DNA from: an uncultured Clostridia bacterium
Lineage (GTDB): Bacteria > Bacillota > Clostridia > TANB77 > CAG-508
DNA: 17,845 nt
Direction of reading: 5' to 3'
NCBI GenBank assembly: GCA_947624405.1
Contig: CANQKB010000022.1
Location: 1 to 17,845, forward strand
Position numbers and translations under genes: made by a program. Shown here in pieces: positions 17,067 to 17,845 of this stretch; positions within the stretch are counted from its first letter, which is position 1; every line of letters starts with the position of its first letter. The notes under the pieces are model-generated. The model searched no databases. It had not been told where the DNA came from and was given only the letters and a program-made list of their open reading frames with translations.

Positions 17067-17845
17067 TTATTTTTTCTGTTTAACTATAACGAATTTTCTA
17101 ATTAGTATTATACCTCCAGCTAATATTATCAAACCAACGAATACTATGCTTAAGTTTGCTAATACATTGTTTTCAAATTTTCCAATTAAACCTGTTGGCT
17201 CTTTAATAATTATTGTCTCTGATTTTGATGTACTTAATGTTGGTGTTAATTGTACTAATTCTTCACTATCTTCAGAAGGTATACCTTCTTTTAATTCTGT
17301 CATTGTACGTCTCTTAGATGATTCTTTATCAAATGAACCTGTTATATCATATCCACCTAAGTCTACAACTTTACCTGCAGAGTTATCTAATCTTATTAAT
17401 TCTACCATGTTAGAATAATCTGTGTCAGTTAAGCTTGTTAATCCACTTTGTAAGTCTGCACTTAATACTACTGTTTCTATGCTTTCTTCTCCTGGTGCTA
17501 ATGGTTTTAACAATTCATTCTCATCTACTGCAAGTAATACTATATTTTGCTTATCTAATAGTGTTAATTCTTCATTTGGTAATGACTCATGTGCTCTTTC
17601 TGTTATGATATCTGCATCTTGGTATGGTGTTTTACCTTCTTCGCTAGTTTTTTCTACTACTTGCCACTTATTAGACTGATTATTCTTTGTGCCATCTTCG
17701 TTTGTAAGTGTTGCAAGCCATGATTGTAATCCTGGATAATCTGCAATCTTATTAGCTGTATTCTTTACTACTTCTGGTTCTCCTTCTGCAAATGCTTTGA
17801 TACGTTTATATCCTCCAAGTCTACTCTCATCGTCTATCTTAATTG
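17067..17845 (-). CDS. C-terminal part of a giant membrane-anchored surface protein, paralogue of the 2,397-aa protein
   Basis: The minus frame is open from the right edge to a stop at 17067 (259 residues visible). The Met at 17513 is internal, since the homologous reading continues upstream of it without a break. The sequence aligns with the last 285 residues of the 2,397-residue protein throughout, about two-thirds identical by eye in the final 130. It shares IDDESRLGGYKRI, ADYPGLQ-x-WLATL, LD-x-QNIVL, DYSNMVELIRL, ESSKRRTMTEL and TSKSETIII-x-EPTGL, then a membrane helix (LSIVFVGLIILAGGIILI) and a basic tail ending KQKK. It lacks the acidic insertions of the paralogue. By homology the full protein should also be very large, with a signal peptide and B-type domains, but that part is outside the window. 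The terminator at 16991-17036 ends its transcript. Confidence 0.9.
   Translation of the reverse strand, partial: IKIDDESRLGGYKRIKAFAEGEPEVVKNTANKIADYPGLQSWLATLTNEDGTKNNQSNKWQVVEKTSEEGKTPYQDADIITERAHESLPNEELTLLDKQNIVLLAVDENELLKPLAPGEESIETVVLSADLQSGLTSLTDTDYSNMVELIRLDNSAGKVVDLGGYDITGSFDKESSKRRTMTELKEGIPSEDSEELVQLTPTLSTSKSETIIIKEPTGLIGKFENNVLANLSIVFVGLIILAGGIILIRKFVIVKQKK
17067..17845 (-). repeat. Paralogous C-terminal block, copy 2 (direct repeat of 4245-5107)
   Basis: Second member of the direct repeat pair. It is in the same orientation and about 12.8 kb from copy 1, is recognisable at both protein and DNA level, and extends to the window edge, so the true repeat is probably longer. Confidence 0.85.

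Noticed and set aside
1..17845. CRISPR array, tRNA or rRNA genes, insertion sequences.
   Set aside because: I saw no regularly spaced repeats, cloverleaf-like tRNA sequence, rRNA segment, transposase motifs or terminal inverted repeats.

Overview
The window is AT-rich (roughly 30% G+C by eye) and every convincing gene lies on the minus strand. Strong Shine-Dalgarno sequences, sigma-A type promoter boxes, intrinsic terminators and very large secreted proteins with B-type (Cna_B/SdrD_B-like) and DUF11-like beta-sandwich domains point to a low-GC Gram-positive bacterium, most likely an uncultured gut Clostridia-type Firmicute. The assignment is inferred from protein style and base composition; there is no rRNA or other marker gene here.

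Layout in the direction of transcription (right to left): (1) 17845-17067, the last 259 residues of a giant membrane-anchored surface protein whose start lies beyond the right edge, followed by an intrinsic terminator (17036-16991). (2) A 488-base gap holding that terminator and a near-consensus promoter (16641-16613). (3) A surface protein of about 1,700 residues with signal peptide, DUF11-like domains, B domain and C-terminal membrane anchor, split by a single-base frameshift near 12465 into 16578-12457 and 12485-11457. (4) Eighteen bases later and in the same operon, a 2,397-residue surface protein (11438-4245) that is a paralogue of gene 1. (5) A perfect 16-bp hairpin terminator (4176-4142). 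(6) A cyclic beta-1,2-glucan synthase-like membrane protein starting at TTG 4082 and running off the left edge.

The right three quarters therefore look like a tandem array of cell-surface cassettes: very large exported stalk or adhesin-like proteins built from repeated Ig-like modules, ending in a transmembrane helix and a short basic tail rather than a canonical LPXTG signal. No sortase is in the window. The adjoining glucan synthase-like gene is also an envelope function (surface or osmoregulatory glucan), but it has its own ribosome binding site beyond a terminator and need not be co-regulated.

The points most worth a second look are the frameshifted gene, the duplicated 67-residue unclassified module in the 2,397-residue protein, a module shared by the two operon proteins, the conserved EPTGL-plus-membrane tail of the two paralogues, and the directly repeated paralogue ends about 12.8 kb apart, which could recombine.
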